Positions 17,100 through 26,146 of a stretch of 64,000 nucleotides of DNA are shown one piece after another. The notes under the pieces are model-generated. The model was not told the origin of the DNA. It saw nothing but the letters and a program-made list of their open reading frames with translations, and did no database searches. The number at the start of each line of letters is the position of its first letter. Positions within the stretch are counted from its first letter, which is position 1. This DNA comes from a bacterium M00.F.Ca.ET.205.01.1.1 (GTDB lineage: Bacteria; Pseudomonadota; Alphaproteobacteria; Rhizobiales; Rhizobiaceae), in the NCBI GenBank assembly GCA_004791255.1, contig SRUQ01000002.1:651050-715049 (forward strand). The letters run 5' to 3'. A program made the position numbers and the translations under genes.

Positions 17100-17282
17100 A
17101 TGAAGAAGTCCCTCATCTCGGCCCTCGGGCTTGCAGCTGCAATCGCTTTCACGGTGCCGGTGATCGGCGCGACGAGCGCAGAGGCGGCTCCGGCGGCAAA
17201 GCATCATCGTCATCATCATCATCATCGCTACCACTATCGCCACCATTACCGCCATCATCACCACGTGAAGAAGGCTTACTGA
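17100..17282 (+). CDS. Secreted histidine-rich peptide (60 aa)
   Basis: The gene has a perfect AAGGAG ribosome-binding site and a clear signal peptide (MKKSLISALGLAAAIAFTV, cleavage after SAEA). The mature part of about 30 residues is mostly His with Arg and Tyr, in the run HHRHHHHHRYHYRHHYRHHHH, ending VKKAY. Such composition suggests binding of Ni, Zn or Cu ions in the periplasm, but no family with a known role was recognised. A strong terminator follows, so it is a single-gene unit. No metal transporter gene is adjacent. Confidence 0.75.
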   Translation: MKKSLISALGLAAAIAFTVPVIGATSAEAAPAAKHHRHHHHHRYHYRHHYRHHHHVKKAY

Positions 17283-17300
17283 GCATATCGACTGCCAACG

Positions 17301-17350
17301 AGAAGACCGGCCTTGGCTTCTTGTTCAAGGCCGGTCTTCTCTTGTTTTTG
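17301..17350 (+). terminator. Strong rho-independent terminator after the His-rich peptide gene
   Basis: A perfect 14-bp stem (AGAAGACCGGCCTT at 17301-17314 with its complement at 17327-17340), a 12-nt loop, then CTTGTTTTTG. It closes the His-rich peptide transcript. Confidence 0.9.
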
Positions 17351-17543
17351 AGTGGCCGTGGCGGCTGTTTGACCGGATCGCCCGCCACCAGTGAGCGCCG
17401 GACCCGCAGGCAATCTTTTCGAACCGGGCATGAACCTTTCCTTCAGGGGCCGCACTAAGCCGGCATGGACGCCAGCAAGGCGATCCCGAACCCAAAGGAC
17501 GCCGGCATGGCGATCCTCAAATCCAACAGAAGGAAACGCTCAC

Positions 17544-17822
17544 ATGACCAATATCTCGACCTTCAAGCGCCTGTCACTTGCCGCGGCCATCGTCGTCTCG
17601 GCCCTCGGCTCGATTTCCGTGCCGAGCTCGGCTTTCGCCAACGGCACACTTCCGAGCGGCACCGGCGGCTCGGTTTGCAAAGGCGTCACGGACTGCCTGT
17701 TGTTGAATCTCGACTGCAAAGGCAAATACATCGACGGCACCGATTCCAGCGGCACGGTCTACGGCAAGTGCACCCAGACCTCCCAGGTCGCGCCGCGGGC
17801 CAAGATCAAGCTGGCCAAGTAA
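17544..17822 (+). CDS. Small secreted four-cysteine protein (92 aa)
   Basis: ATG 17544 has GAAGGAAA upstream. The N-terminus is a signal peptide (LSLAAAIVVSALGSISVPSSAFA). The mature chain of about 65 residues has four cysteines in VCKGVTDCLLLNLDCKGKY and VYGKC, spaced to form two disulfides, and ends in a basic tail (APRAKIKLAK). I do not recognise a characterised family, though similar small exported proteins are common in rhizobia. A GC-rich inverted repeat (GGCGGC...GCCGCC then ATTTT) near 17844-17875 may terminate it. Confidence 0.65.
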   Translation: MTNISTFKRLSLAAAIVVSALGSISVPSSAFANGTLPSGTGGSVCKGVTDCLLLNLDCKGKYIDGTDSSGTVYGKCTQTSQVAPRAKIKLAK

Positions 17823-17908
17823 ATCGTCCGAAGATACGGAAACGGCGGCCGGCCCGAAGGGCGAGCCGCCATTTTCTGTCTATCTTTTGTCGAAAGCAGG
17901 CGGGATTC

Positions 17909-18211
17909 TCAGCGCCGGCTGAACAGCAGGCTGGCAACGAGACCGACCACCACGAGCCCGACAGCGGCGGCGACCGCCGGATGGTCCCGTGCCGACTTTT
18001 CGATCACCCTGCCCTGTTTGCGGATTGTCGGCATGGCATCCCGCAGGCGCCCAGCAAGATCCGAATAGGTATCGAGTGCGGCATCGCGGCCGTCTTCATA
18101 GTAAGCGCCGCCCCGCCTGGACATCGCCTTGCGCAACGCTGCGAGTTCCCTCGAGAGAACCGCGACCTGCTTTTCGAGGTCGACGTCCGAAAGGGTCGAA
18201 AACAATGCCAT
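17909..18211 (-). CDS. ElaB/YqjD-like membrane-anchored protein (DUF883 type)
   Basis: The 100-residue protein has a helical, charged N-terminal part (DLEKQVAVLSRELAALRKAMSRR), a middle with DTYSDLAGRLRDAMPTIRKQGR, and one C-terminal membrane helix (VAAAVGLVVVGLVASLLFSRR) preceded by ARDHPAVAA. This is the layout of ElaB/YqjD proteins, which anchor at the inner membrane and in E. coli bind stalled ribosomes. ATG 18211 was chosen with AAGGAA seven bases upstream; 18214 is an adjacent alternative. Family assignment rests on the C-terminal pattern. Confidence 0.65.
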   Translation of the reverse strand: MALFSTLSDVDLEKQVAVLSRELAALRKAMSRRGGAYYEDGRDAALDTYSDLAGRLRDAMPTIRKQGRVIEKSARDHPAVAAAVGLVVVGLVASLLFSRR

Positions 18212-18331
18212 CATGCGTTTCCTTGTCTCAGCAAGAAGGTCTTGCAAGATGAAACTCTTGCAGAAGGAAACGTAACGCCTCACCCGAAGGCGAGTTCCGG
18301 TTTCGAGGCTTCAAACCGTTTCGCGCGGCAG

Positions 18332-18871
18332 TCAGCGCACCTGGTCGAGCAGGCGCTTGCACTCCAAGAGGTCGAACAGCGCCTCCTGCAGCAGCGCACG
18401 GTTGTCGCGTGACAGTTTCGAGGCGTCTGGCTGGACCGGCCCTTCCTCGTCGCTCTTGCCCAGGCCGAAAAACCGGCGGCTGGGCTTGACCCGCGGCTGG
18501 CCGACAAGTTCGTCATCGGTGCCACGTGGCTGCGCCGCCGGCGTCAGCGGCACCTGCTCGGCCTGCCTTCGCTGCGAAATCGCCTCGACGGCGGCCATGT
18601 CGCCATTGCCGATGGCGACAAGGAAATGATTGCCGTTCTCGCGCAGCAGCTTCTGCACGCCCTTGATCGTGTAGCCCTGGTCATAGAGCATGTGGCGGAT
18701 GCCCTTGATCAGTTCGACATCCTGCGGGCGATAGTAGCGGCGGCCGCCGCCACGCTTCATCGGCTTGATCTGGTTGAAACGCGTTTCCCAGAAGCGCAGC
18801 ACATGCTGCGGCAGGTCGAGGTCTTCGGCGACCTCGCTGATGGTGCGAAAGGCGTCAGGGCTCTTGTCCAT
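18332..18871 (-). CDS. MerR-family transcriptional regulator
   Basis: The 179-residue protein has an N-terminal MerR DNA-binding domain: [38 protein letters not shown], and [17 protein letters not shown]. After residue ~95 there is no cysteine-based metal site. A low-complexity linker leads to a C-terminal helix ([21 protein letters not shown]). The same regulator is found next to ihfA in many Rhizobiales and its effector is unknown. It is downstream of ihfA on the same strand with a 229-bp gap, so it may have its own promoter. Confidence 0.85.
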   Translation of the reverse strand: MDKSPDAFRTISEVAEDLDLPQHVLRFWETRFNQIKPMKRGGGRRYYRPQDVELIKGIRHMLYDQGYTIKGVQKLLRENGNHFLVAIGNGDMAAVEAISQRRQAEQVPLTPAAQPRGTDDELVGQPRVKPSRRFFGLGKSDEEGPVQPDASKLSRDNRALLQEALFDLLECKRLLDQVR

Positions 18872-18891
18872 GGGCGAAATCCTCACGCTGG

Positions 18892-18938
18892 AGCATGATC
18901 CCGGGACATGGGAACCGGTCTTCGAACGGGATCCCTGC
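18892..18938. repeat. Short palindromic intergenic repeat, family A (degenerate)
   Basis: GAGCATGATCCCG at one end, GGAACCGGTCTTCGAACGGGATCC at the other. It shares the GAGCATGAT-CCG...GGTTTTCGG plan with the element at 4519-4572. It lies just upstream of the merR start. Confidence 0.45.
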
Positions 18939-19100
18939 AATAACAGAGAAGCTCATTCCGTTAGCGCGGAATGGATCACGCGGAACACCAATCCGGCCAT
19001 GTTGCCGAATCGGGTCTTATTTCAGCGGTTTGTGGAGCAATATTCAAGCCCGGCTTCATCACGGAGCCGGTTTTCAACCACATAGATCGGTTGACCGTTT

Positions 19101-19424
19101 CTATTTGCCGCCCTTGGCCTTGCCGCTCTGGTGCGAGCGCAGGATGCGGCTCTTGAGCACGTTCGACGACTTGAAGGTCATCACCCTGCGCGGCAGGATC
19201 GGCACCTCTTCGCCAGTCTTGGGATTGCGTCCGATGCGTTCGTTCTTGGAGCGGACGTGGAAGGTCGCGAAAGACGACAGCTTCACGGTCTCGCCACGGA
19301 CAATCGCCTCGCAGATCTCGTCCAGCACCGCCTCGACGAGTTCGGCCGATTCAGTGCGCGACAGGCCTACCTTGCGGTAAACAGCTTCAGCAAGGTCGGC
19401 ACGCGTAAGTGTCTTTCCCCCCAT
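19101..19424 (-). CDS. ihfA: Integration host factor subunit alpha
   Basis: The 107-residue protein is a typical HU/IHF fold: [20 protein letters not shown] at the N-terminus, [20 protein letters not shown], and the DNA-intercalating beta-arm with [18 protein letters not shown] bends DNA at specific sites together with the beta subunit, which is encoded elsewhere. It lies downstream of fabH (gap 101 bp) in the conserved plsX-fabH-ihfA order. The C-terminal tail ([11 protein letters not shown]) is longer than in E. coli, as usual in alphaproteobacteria. Confidence 0.95.
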   Translation of the reverse strand: MGGKTLTRADLAEAVYRKVGLSRTESAELVEAVLDEICEAIVRGETVKLSSFATFHVRSKNERIGRNPKTGEEVPILPRRVMTFKSSNVLKSRILRSHQSGKAKGGK

Positions 19425-19525
19425 GCGTCCGTCCCATCAGTTCAAAACATAAAATCGGCACAACAACGGCAGAGCCTAAGTAATTGATCCGGCAAGGTCA
19501 AGGACCGATCCGGAGCGTTTGGCGC

Positions 19526-20497
19526 TTACCAGCGAACCAGAACCGCGCCCCAGGTGAAGCCGCCGCCCATGGCTTCCAGCAGCACGAGGTCGCCCTTCTT
19601 GATGCGGCCGTCGGCGACGGCCACCGAAAGCGCCAGCGGCACGGAAGCAGCCGAGGTGTTACCGTGCAAATCGACGGTCACCACCACCTTTTGCTCGGCA
19701 ATCCCGAGCTTCTTGGCCGAAGCGTCAATAATTCGTTTATTGGCCTGGTGCGGCACGAACCAGTCGAGGTCGTCGGCGGTGATGCCTGCCTGGGCGAACG
19801 TCGCCTCGATGACGTCGGTGATCATGCCTACCGCGTGCTTGAACACTTCACGGCCTTCCATCCTGAGATGTCCGACGGTTCCGGTCGTCGAAGGTCCGCC
19901 GTCGACGAACAGCTTGTCCTTGTGGACGCCGTCGGAGCGCAGGCTCATCGCCAGCACGCCACGGTCATCGACACTGCCGTTCCCCTCGCCCGCCTCGAGG
20001 ACAAGGGCGCCGGCGCCGTCGCCGAACAAAACGCAGGTCGAGCGGTCGCTCCAGTCGAGGATGCGCGAGAAGGTTTCCGCACCGATTACCAGCACGCGCT
20101 TGGCCAGGCCGCCTCTGATGTAGAGATCGGCTGTGGTGACGGCGTAGACGAAACCCGAGCACACCGCCTGCATGTCGAAGGCAAAGCCGTGATGCATGCC
20201 GAGTCGGTTCTGAATTTCGACGGCGGTGGCGGGGAAAGTGTTGTTGGGCGTCGAGGTTGCCAGCACGATCAGGTCGATGTCGGCGGGCGTCAGGCCCGCA
20301 TCGGCAAGCGCCGCGCGCGCCGCCGCTTCGCCCAGCGAGGCGGTCGTCTCGTCGTCGGAGGCGATATGGCGCTGGCGGATGCCGGTACGCTGGACGATCC
20401 ACTCATCCGAGGTTTCGACCATGCCTTCGAAATCGGCATTCTTCATGATGCGGCGGGGCAGCGCGGCGCCCATGCCGCGCACGACTGATCTGATCAA
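19526..20497 (-). CDS. fabH: Beta-ketoacyl-ACP synthase III
   Basis: The 323-residue protein has the complete KAS III triad: Cys113 in DMQAVCSGF, His250 in VPHQANKR and Asn280 in HGNTSAA, plus the GGGFTWG end. It condenses acetyl-CoA with malonyl-ACP to start type II fatty acid synthesis. It follows plsX with a 9-bp gap, so both are co-transcribed, linking chain initiation with phospholipid synthesis as in many bacteria. Confidence 0.97.
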   Translation of the reverse strand: MIRSVVRGMGAALPRRIMKNADFEGMVETSDEWIVQRTGIRQRHIASDDETTASLGEAAARAALADAGLTPADIDLIVLATSTPNNTFPATAVEIQNRLGMHHGFAFDMQAVCSGFVYAVTTADLYIRGGLAKRVLVIGAETFSRILDWSDRSTCVLFGDGAGALVLEAGEGNGSVDDRGVLAMSLRSDGVHKDKLFVDGGPSTTGTVGHLRMEGREVFKHAVGMITDVIEATFAQAGITADDLDWFVPHQANKRIIDASAKKLGIAEQKVVVTVDLHGNTSAASVPLALSVAVADGRIKKGDLVLLEAMGGGFTWGAVLVRW

Positions 20498-20506
20498 AGC
20501 TCTTTC

Positions 20507-21577
20507 CTATTCCTTTGCGTCGCTGACGACGTCGGATTTCCGAGATGTCTGGGCATGCGGATTGCGCGCATGGAACAAGTCCAGGTCGGCCTCGATGCGG
20601 TCGAGCAGATTGTTGCGCACCATATCATATCCGAGTTCGATCGCCGCGGCGAAACCATCGGAATCCGCGCCACCGTGGCTCTTCACTACAATGCCGTTCA
20701 ACCCCAGGAAGACGCCGCCATTGGAGCGGCCGACGTCCATTTTCTCGCGCAAGCGGTCGAAGGCGCCCTTGGCGAAGAGATAGCCGATCCTCGCCATCAG
20801 CGTCCGGCTCATCGCAGCGCGCAAATAGCCGCCGATCTGGCGTACCGTGCCTTCCGCCGTCTTCAGCGCGATGTTGCCGGCAAAGCCCTCCGTGACGACG
20901 ACGTCGACCACGCCCTTGCCGATATCGTCGCCCTCGACGAAACCGTGATAATTCATCGAGGCCATATTGGCCTCGCGCAGCATGCGCCCGGCCTCCTTGA
21001 CCTCTTCCTGGCCCTTGATCTCCTCGACGCCGACATTGAGTAGGCCGACGCTCGGCCGTGAAACGCCGAACACCGAGCGCGCCATGCCGGTGCCCAGAAT
21101 GGCGAAATCGATGAGCTGGTGTGCATCGGCGCCGATGGTGGCGCCGACATCCAGCACCACGCTCTCGCCGCGCAATGTCGGCCAAAGCGCTGCGATCGCG
21201 GGCCTGTCGATGGTGGCCATGGTGCGCAGGCAGAATTTCGACATCGCCATAAGCGCGCCGGTGTTGCCGGCGGACACGCAGGCGTCCGCGGCGCCCGACT
21301 TGACCGCTTCGACGGCCTTCCACATCGACGACTTCCAGCGGCCATGGCGCAGCGCCTGGCTCGGCTTGTCGTCCATCCTCACCGCAATCTCGCAGTGGAA
21401 GAACTCGCTCACCTCGGCCAGTTTGGGAAACTTGGCGAGTTCCGGACGCACCAGCTCCTCGCGCCCGTAGATGACGAAGCGGATGTCGGGACGGCGGGTG
21501 GCGACCATCATGAGCGCCGGAATGACCACGGCTGGTCCGTGATCGCCGCCCATGGCATCGATGGAAATCCTGATCAC
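20507..21577 (-). CDS. plsX: Phosphate acyltransferase PlsX
   Basis: The 356-residue protein opens with [19 protein letters not shown], the PlsX signature, and contains [19 protein letters not shown] and [16 protein letters not shown]. It makes acyl-phosphate from acyl-ACP for the PlsY acyltransferase. It is first of a plsX-fabH pair. The C-terminal extension after about residue 335 ([13 protein letters not shown]) is poorly conserved. No rpmF gene lies between the DUF177 gene and plsX, unlike in E. coli. Confidence 0.96.
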   Translation of the reverse strand: MIRISIDAMGGDHGPAVVIPALMMVATRRPDIRFVIYGREELVRPELAKFPKLAEVSEFFHCEIAVRMDDKPSQALRHGRWKSSMWKAVEAVKSGAADACVSAGNTGALMAMSKFCLRTMATIDRPAIAALWPTLRGESVVLDVGATIGADAHQLIDFAILGTGMARSVFGVSRPSVGLLNVGVEEIKGQEEVKEAGRMLREANMASMNYHGFVEGDDIGKGVVDVVVTEGFAGNIALKTAEGTVRQIGGYLRAAMSRTLMARIGYLFAKGAFDRLREKMDVGRSNGGVFLGLNGIVVKSHGGADSDGFAAAIELGYDMVRNNLLDRIEADLDLFHARNPHAQTSRKSDVVSDAKE

Positions 21578-21690
21578 GCGGTATTTATCTCACGGTTATG
21601 CGGCAGGTCGCTTTAGTGGTCGCGAAGGTTCGGCGAAAATAGCGGTTTTGGGTTTTCGCACAACCGACTTTTCCGTCGCGGGCGAGGTTT

Positions 21691-22239
21691 TCAGGATTTT
21701 CCCAGCAAGGATCGCAGTTTTTGCTGAAATTCATTCTCTGCCGGTTCAGTGTCGCCGCCGGTATCCAGCGACGCGCCCGACTTGCGCGGATAGGGATCGA
21801 TCGCCAGCCCGAAGAACTGTTCGGCGAGCGCACCGACATCGATGGTATCGCCGGAGAACGTTTCAGGGCTGTCTGGCCCGTCGGCATCGAGCAGAATCTC
21901 GCCGCCGCCTTCGAACCCCTGCCGTCCAAGCTTGGACTCCTCCGGCAGGAACAACGCCTCGAACTGCTCGTCGATATGGGCGGCGACCGGTTCGAGCGTG
22001 ACGATGCAAGCCTGGTTGATGTCGGCCTCGACGCGGCCCGAAACCTTTACGCCGTTGCGCTTCCACGGCGTCACCAGAAGCTCGGCACGATAGGCTTCGA
22101 CCGAAAGCAGCTCATGCTCACCGGCAAGGGCCGCGCGCTGCGTGGCATCGGCCTCGATCTTCACCGGCAGGCCTTTGTGCGGCAGGCGGGCGACGTTGGC
22201 GACGAAGGATACCGGGCTTTGCGGATCGGCGTGTTTCAT
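21691..22239 (-). CDS. YceD/DUF177-family protein
   Basis: The 182-residue protein has the DUF177 core: VKVSGRVEADINQACIVTLEPV, where E. coli YceD has paired cysteines for a possible zinc site (only one Cys here), followed by an acidic EALFLPEES and a C-terminal DPYPRKSGA segment. In plants and bacteria the family is linked to 23S rRNA accumulation. It overlaps the chaperone gene before it by four bases and precedes plsX with a 113-bp gap. Confidence 0.85.
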   Translation of the reverse strand: MKHADPQSPVSFVANVARLPHKGLPVKIEADATQRAALAGEHELLSVEAYRAELLVTPWKRNGVKVSGRVEADINQACIVTLEPVAAHIDEQFEALFLPEESKLGRQGFEGGGEILLDADGPDSPETFSGDTIDVGALAEQFFGLAIDPYPRKSGASLDTGGDTEPAENEFQQKLRSLLGKS

Positions 22240-22784
22240 TGATCAGCCTCCACCGGCGACGGAAACGTTACCGCGCCGGCAACAATCGATTCGGACGGCT
22301 GCCCGGCAAGGTGGTTGCGGGCCTCGGTCACATAGTCAGCCAGGCGCGAGGCTTCCGGCCACGACACGGCATCGGGCCGGACATTGCGCGTGAGCGCGGC
22401 GGTCAGCCCTTCGTGGTCGTTGCGCCCCAACGCGTCATCATAGGCGGCAGTGCGGCCGTAAAACATCTTCGCCAGCTTTTTCATACGCTTGGGCACGCCG
22501 ACATCACCGATGCCCAGTTCCCGCAGCGAATGGTCGACGTCGAGGAAGAACTCGTCGATCAGCACCTGCGCGACCTCTTGCGCCGCACCATCCCCGCCGC
22601 GCAGCCGGTGCTGGAGCAGGAACATATGCAGCGAAAGCATCTCGAAACGGCCGAGCGGCGTGTCCGGCACATTCCAGTGGGAATAAAATACGGTCTGCCG
22701 CGCCGCCGCCACGATTTGTGCGTACAGCGCGTCGGTGATGGCGCGGTTGGCGTGGCGTTCGCGGCCAAAAAGGCGTTGGAACAT
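22236..22784 (-). CDS. Ubiquinol-cytochrome c chaperone family protein
   Basis: The 182-residue protein has the conserved core of the CBP3/UQCC1 family: LYAQIVAAARQTVFYSHWNVPD, TPLGRFEMLSLHMFLLQHRL and DEFFLDVDHSLRELGIGD. Mitochondrial members assist cytochrome b maturation and bc1 complex assembly, and a similar role at the inner membrane is likely here. ATG 22784 is preceded by GGAGACC. Its stop overlaps the yceD start (ATGA), and bamE is transcribed divergently. Confidence 0.85.
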   Translation of the reverse strand: MFQRLFGRERHANRAITDALYAQIVAAARQTVFYSHWNVPDTPLGRFEMLSLHMFLLQHRLRGGDGAAQEVAQVLIDEFFLDVDHSLRELGIGDVGVPKRMKKLAKMFYGRTAAYDDALGRNDHEGLTAALTRNVRPDAVSWPEASRLADYVTEARNHLAGQPSESIVAGAVTFPSPVEADQ

Positions 22785-22898
22785 GGGGATGGTCTCCGGG
22801 GACCGTTTGTTGAATTGGCCTTGTTGCATCGGCAAGCAAGCTGGTTTACCGGTTTTGCGGCCCAGCGCAAGTTGCGGCGATATAATGGAGAATTGTTG

Positions 22899-23426
22899 TT
22901 GCGCGCGCTGAATTTCAAGTCGACCTTCACTTCCCGACCCGTTGGCAGGCCCGCCAACGCGATCTCGCTGCTGGCTATCGTAGCGGCGCTCTCGGCATGC
23001 CACACCAACAAGATGATCGGTGACCTGAGCCCCAGCGAGACGCTGACGCAAGGGTATGTCATCGACCAGCAGGCAGTCGATTCCGTGCCGGTCGGTTCCA
23101 GCCGCGAGCAGGTGCTTCTGGCGCTTGGCACGCCGTCGACCACGGCGACCTTCGACAATGAGGCGTTCTACTACATTTCGCAGACACGCAAGCGCTACGT
23201 CGCCTTCGACAAGCCGCATCTCGTCGACCAGAAAGTGCTGGCGGTCTATTTCGGCGCGGACAGCCGCGTCACCCAGATCGCCAATTACGGCCTCAAGGAC
23301 GGCAAGGTCTTCGACTTCATCTCGCGCACCACGCCGACCGGCGGCAAGGACCAGAACTTCCTCAGCCAGATCATCAACGGCGCCAGCAAGCTGGCGCCCG
23401 GCATTCCCGGCGGCGGCACCCCCTGA
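22899..23426 (+). CDS. bamE: Outer membrane assembly lipoprotein BamE
   Basis: The protein of about 175 residues has a lipoprotein signal (LLAIVAALSAC, Cys34) and the SmpA/OmlA domain: LTQGYVIDQQAVDSVPVGSSREQVLLALGTPS in continuous order, then YYISQTRK. It supports the BAM complex in inserting outer-membrane proteins. No ATG or GTG fits; three consecutive TTG codons at 22893, 22896 and 22899 follow a GGAG at 22887, and 22899 has the best spacing. A TATAAT occurs at 22881, immediately before the ribosome-binding site. Confidence 0.88.
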   Translation: MRALNFKSTFTSRPVGRPANAISLLAIVAALSACHTNKMIGDLSPSETLTQGYVIDQQAVDSVPVGSSREQVLLALGTPSTTATFDNEAFYYISQTRKRYVAFDKPHLVDQKVLAVYFGADSRVTQIANYGLKDGKVFDFISRTTPTGGKDQNFLSQIINGASKLAPGIPGGGTP

Positions 23427-23476
23427 CCTCTCAAATTCTGCTCTTCCTCGCGAAAAGCAGCATCGTCTCAGGCGAC

Positions 23477-23515
23477 CAAAAACCCGTGGGAGCGATCTCG
23501 CGGGTTTTTGTTATG
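23477..23515 (+). terminator. Terminator downstream of bamE
   Basis: Perfect 10-bp arms CAAAAACCCG (23477-23486) and CGGGTTTTTG (23501-23510) around a 14-nt loop, with a T-run on the plus strand. It sits in the 314-bp gap between the convergent bamE and hppA genes, which also holds a palindromic repeat and the hppA terminator, and no gene. Confidence 0.8.
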
Positions 23516-23526
23516 GCCAACATAAC

Positions 23527-23573
23527 GCATGTCGCCCAAAAATGACCTCGGTTTTGGGACGACCACATGCATG
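23527..23573. repeat. Short palindromic intergenic repeat, family B
   Basis: The ends GCATGTCGCCCAAAA and TTTTGGGACGACCACATGC form an imperfect palindrome. A second copy of the same design is at 37327-37365 upstream of glyA. Confidence 0.6.
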
Positions 23574-23680
23574 AAAACAGAGACCTGAAGCGCGTCGGCT
23601 GAACCCGTTTCGGCGCGACGCTTTGGGCCTCGCATGCCGCGACGAATCGAAAGCGAGCTTGCAGTCAACGCCTCAGGAAC

Positions 23681-23716
23681 AAAAGAGCCCGCGGGGATCG
23701 CTCCCCGCGGGCTTTG
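23681..23716 (-). terminator. Terminator downstream of hppA
   Basis: A 12-bp GC stem (AGCCCGCGGGGA with TCCCCGCGGGCT) around a 3-4 nt loop; on the minus strand it is followed by CTTTTG. It lies 25 bp after the hppA stop. Confidence 0.85.
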
Positions 23717-23740
23717 CTTTTCCTGGTTTCCTGGCCGGCG

Positions 23741-25882
23741 TCAGCCGTGCGCGAGCACGGCCAGCAGCAGCAGGGCGACGATGTTGGTGATCTTGATCGC
23801 CGGATTGACGGCCGGGCCGGCGGTGTCCTTGTAGGGATCGCCGACCGTGTCGCCGGTCACCGAGGCCTTGTGCGCCTCGGAGCCCTTGAGGTGCTTGACG
23901 CCGTCCTTGTCGACGAAACCGTCCTCGAAGGACTTCTTGGCGTTGTCCCAGGCGCCGCCACCCGAAGTCATCGAGATAGCGACGAACAGGCCGTTGACGA
24001 TAACGCCGAGCAGCGAGGCGCCGAGGGCCGCGAAAGCCGAAGCCTTCGAGCCGGAGATCAGCAGCACGCCGAAATAGACGACCAGCGGCGCCAAGACCGG
24101 CAGCAGTGAGGGGATGATCATTTCCCGGATCGCCGCTTTGGTCAGGAGGTCGACCGCGCGCGCGTAGTTCGGCTTCGAGGTGCCAGCCATGATGCCTGGA
24201 TTCTCGCGAAACTGCTTGCGCACTTCCTCGACGATGGCCCCCGCCGCGCGGCCGACCGCCGTCATGGCGATGCCGCCGAACAGGTACGGGATGAGGCCGC
24301 CGAAGATCAGGCCGGCGACGACATAGGGATTGGAAAGATCGAAGGAGATCTCGCCCATGCCCTGGAAGTAGGGATATTTGTCGCCATTGGCGGCAAAGAA
24401 CCTGAGATCGTTCGAATAGGCCGCGAACAGCACCAGCGCGCCGAGGCCGGCCGAACCGATGGCGTAGCCCTTGGTCACGGCCTTGGTGGTGTTGCCGACC
24501 GCGTCGAGCGCGTCGGTGGAGTGGCGCACTTCCTTGGGCAGGCCGGCCATTTCGGCAATGCCGCCGGCATTGTCGGTAACCGGGCCGAAGGCGTCGAGCG
24601 CGACGATCATGCCGGCCAGGCCGAGCATTGTGGTGACCGCGATCGCCGTGCCGAAGAGACCGCCGAGCTGATAGGTGGCGATGATGCCGCCGACGATGAC
24701 GATGGCCGGCAGCGCCGTCGATTCCAGCGAAACCGCGAGGCCCTGGATGACGTTGGTGCCGTGGCCGGTCACCGACGCCTGGGCGATCGAGTTGACCGGG
24801 CGCTTGTTGGTGCCGGTGTAGTATTCGGTGATCACCACGATCAAACCGGTCACCACAAGGCCGATCAGGCCGCAGATGAACAGGTTCTTGCCGGTGATGA
24901 CGATGCCGGCAACGGTGCCGACCTCGCCCCAGCCGATCGTCGCCGAAGTGGCAACGCCGAGGCCGACGATCGACAAGAGGCCGGTGACGATCAGGCCTTT
25001 GTAGAGAGCGCCCATGATCGAGCCGTTCGAGCCGAGCTTGACGAAGAAGGTACCGACGATCGAAGTCAGGATGCAGGCGCCGCAGATGGCGAGCGGATAG
25101 AGCATCGCCGAGCCGAGCACGGCCGTGCCGCCGAAGAAGATGGAGCCGAGAACCATGGTGGCGACGACGGTCACCGCATAGGTCTCGAACAGGTCGGCGG
25201 CCATGCCGGCGCAGTCGCCGACATTGTCGCCGACATTGTCGGCGATGGTGGCCGGGTTGCGCGGATCATCTTCCGGAATGCCGGCTTCGACCTTGCCGAC
25301 CAGATCGCCGCCGACATCAGCACCCTTGGTGAAGATTCCGCCGCCGAGACGGGCGAAGATCGAGATCAGCGAGGCGCCGAAACCGAGCGCGACCAGCGAG
25401 TCGATGACGGCGCGGTCATTCGGCTGAAGGCCCAGCGGGCCGGTGAGGATGAGGTAGTAGATCGAGACGCCGAGCAGTGCGAGGCCGGCCACCAGCATGC
25501 CGGTGATGGCGCCCGACTTGAAGGCGATGTCGAGGCCAGCGGCGAGGCTGTTGGAGGCTGCCTGCGCGGTGCGCACATTGGCGCGCACCGAAACGTGCAT
25601 GCCGATGAAACCGGCCGCGCCCGAGAGCACGGCGCCGATCAGGAAGCCGATCGCGGCGGTGATCGACAGCAGCCACCAGGCGAGCAACAGCACGAGCACG
25701 CCGACAATGGCGATGGTGGTGTACTGGCGCGCCAGGTAGGCTTGCGCGCCTTCGCGGATGGCGGCGGAGATTTCCTGCATGCGTGCATTGCCCTGATCGG
25801 ACGCTAGGACCGAACGTGTCGCCCAGATGGCGTAGAGGACAGAAAGCAAGCCGCAGGCGATGACGGCGTAAAGTGTGGTCAT
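23741..25882 (-). CDS. hppA: Membrane-bound proton-pumping pyrophosphatase
   Basis: The 713-residue protein has about 16 helices and the family active-site motifs: [11 protein letters not shown] (189-199), [20 protein letters not shown], and DNAGGIAEM. It couples pyrophosphate hydrolysis to H+ export across the inner membrane. Lys467 in GNTTKA marks the K+-independent class; the K+-dependent class has Ala there. ATG 25882 is the conserved start; the upstream extension of the frame is not membrane-like. It is a single gene with its own terminator, and the 264 bp upstream hold no other gene. Confidence 0.96.
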   Translation of the reverse strand: MTTLYAVIACGLLSVLYAIWATRSVLASDQGNARMQEISAAIREGAQAYLARQYTTIAIVGVLVLLLAWWLLSITAAIGFLIGAVLSGAAGFIGMHVSVRANVRTAQAASNSLAAGLDIAFKSGAITGMLVAGLALLGVSIYYLILTGPLGLQPNDRAVIDSLVALGFGASLISIFARLGGGIFTKGADVGGDLVGKVEAGIPEDDPRNPATIADNVGDNVGDCAGMAADLFETYAVTVVATMVLGSIFFGGTAVLGSAMLYPLAICGACILTSIVGTFFVKLGSNGSIMGALYKGLIVTGLLSIVGLGVATSATIGWGEVGTVAGIVITGKNLFICGLIGLVVTGLIVVITEYYTGTNKRPVNSIAQASVTGHGTNVIQGLAVSLESTALPAIVIVGGIIATYQLGGLFGTAIAVTTMLGLAGMIVALDAFGPVTDNAGGIAEMAGLPKEVRHSTDALDAVGNTTKAVTKGYAIGSAGLGALVLFAAYSNDLRFFAANGDKYPYFQGMGEISFDLSNPYVVAGLIFGGLIPYLFGGIAMTAVGRAAGAIVEEVRKQFRENPGIMAGTSKPNYARAVDLLTKAAIREMIIPSLLPVLAPLVVYFGVLLISGSKASAFAALGASLLGVIVNGLFVAISMTSGGGAWDNAKKSFEDGFVDKDGVKHLKGSEAHKASVTGDTVGDPYKDTAGPAVNPAIKITNIVALLLLAVLAHG

Positions 25883-26146
25883 TGCCGAATTTTCCTCGAT
25901 TGTTGGCCCAAAAGAACCCCTCCCTGGGCCGTTGGAACGGGAATGCATGCCGCGCACGGAATCCACCCCTTGGCTTCGGTGTATGCGAAACAGGGCCGCG
26001 AACGTCAAGATATTGTTCGGTTTTTGCCCGGCTTTCGCCCAAAAGACAAAAGCCGTGGCGGCACTGCCGACACAGGCTCTGATTTAGATCGATTGAAATG
26101 ACGCAAGGGAATATACTGACGAGGCCGCTGGCCTCCCCCTAGAGGA

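Noticed and set aside
17190..17275. Tandem CAT/CAC repeat as a CRISPR or satellite
   Set aside because: The repeats are codons for His inside a reading frame with signal peptide and ribosome-binding site; there are no spacers.
18332..18871. MerR protein as a mercury or copper sensor
   Set aside because: There are no metal-binding cysteines in the C-terminal part; it belongs to the ihfA-linked MerR type of unknown effector.
24521..25807. Plus-strand open frame of 428 codons opposite hppA
   Set aside because: It is rich in Asp, Gly, Arg and His as expected from the complement of a membrane-protein gene at high GC; hppA is certain.
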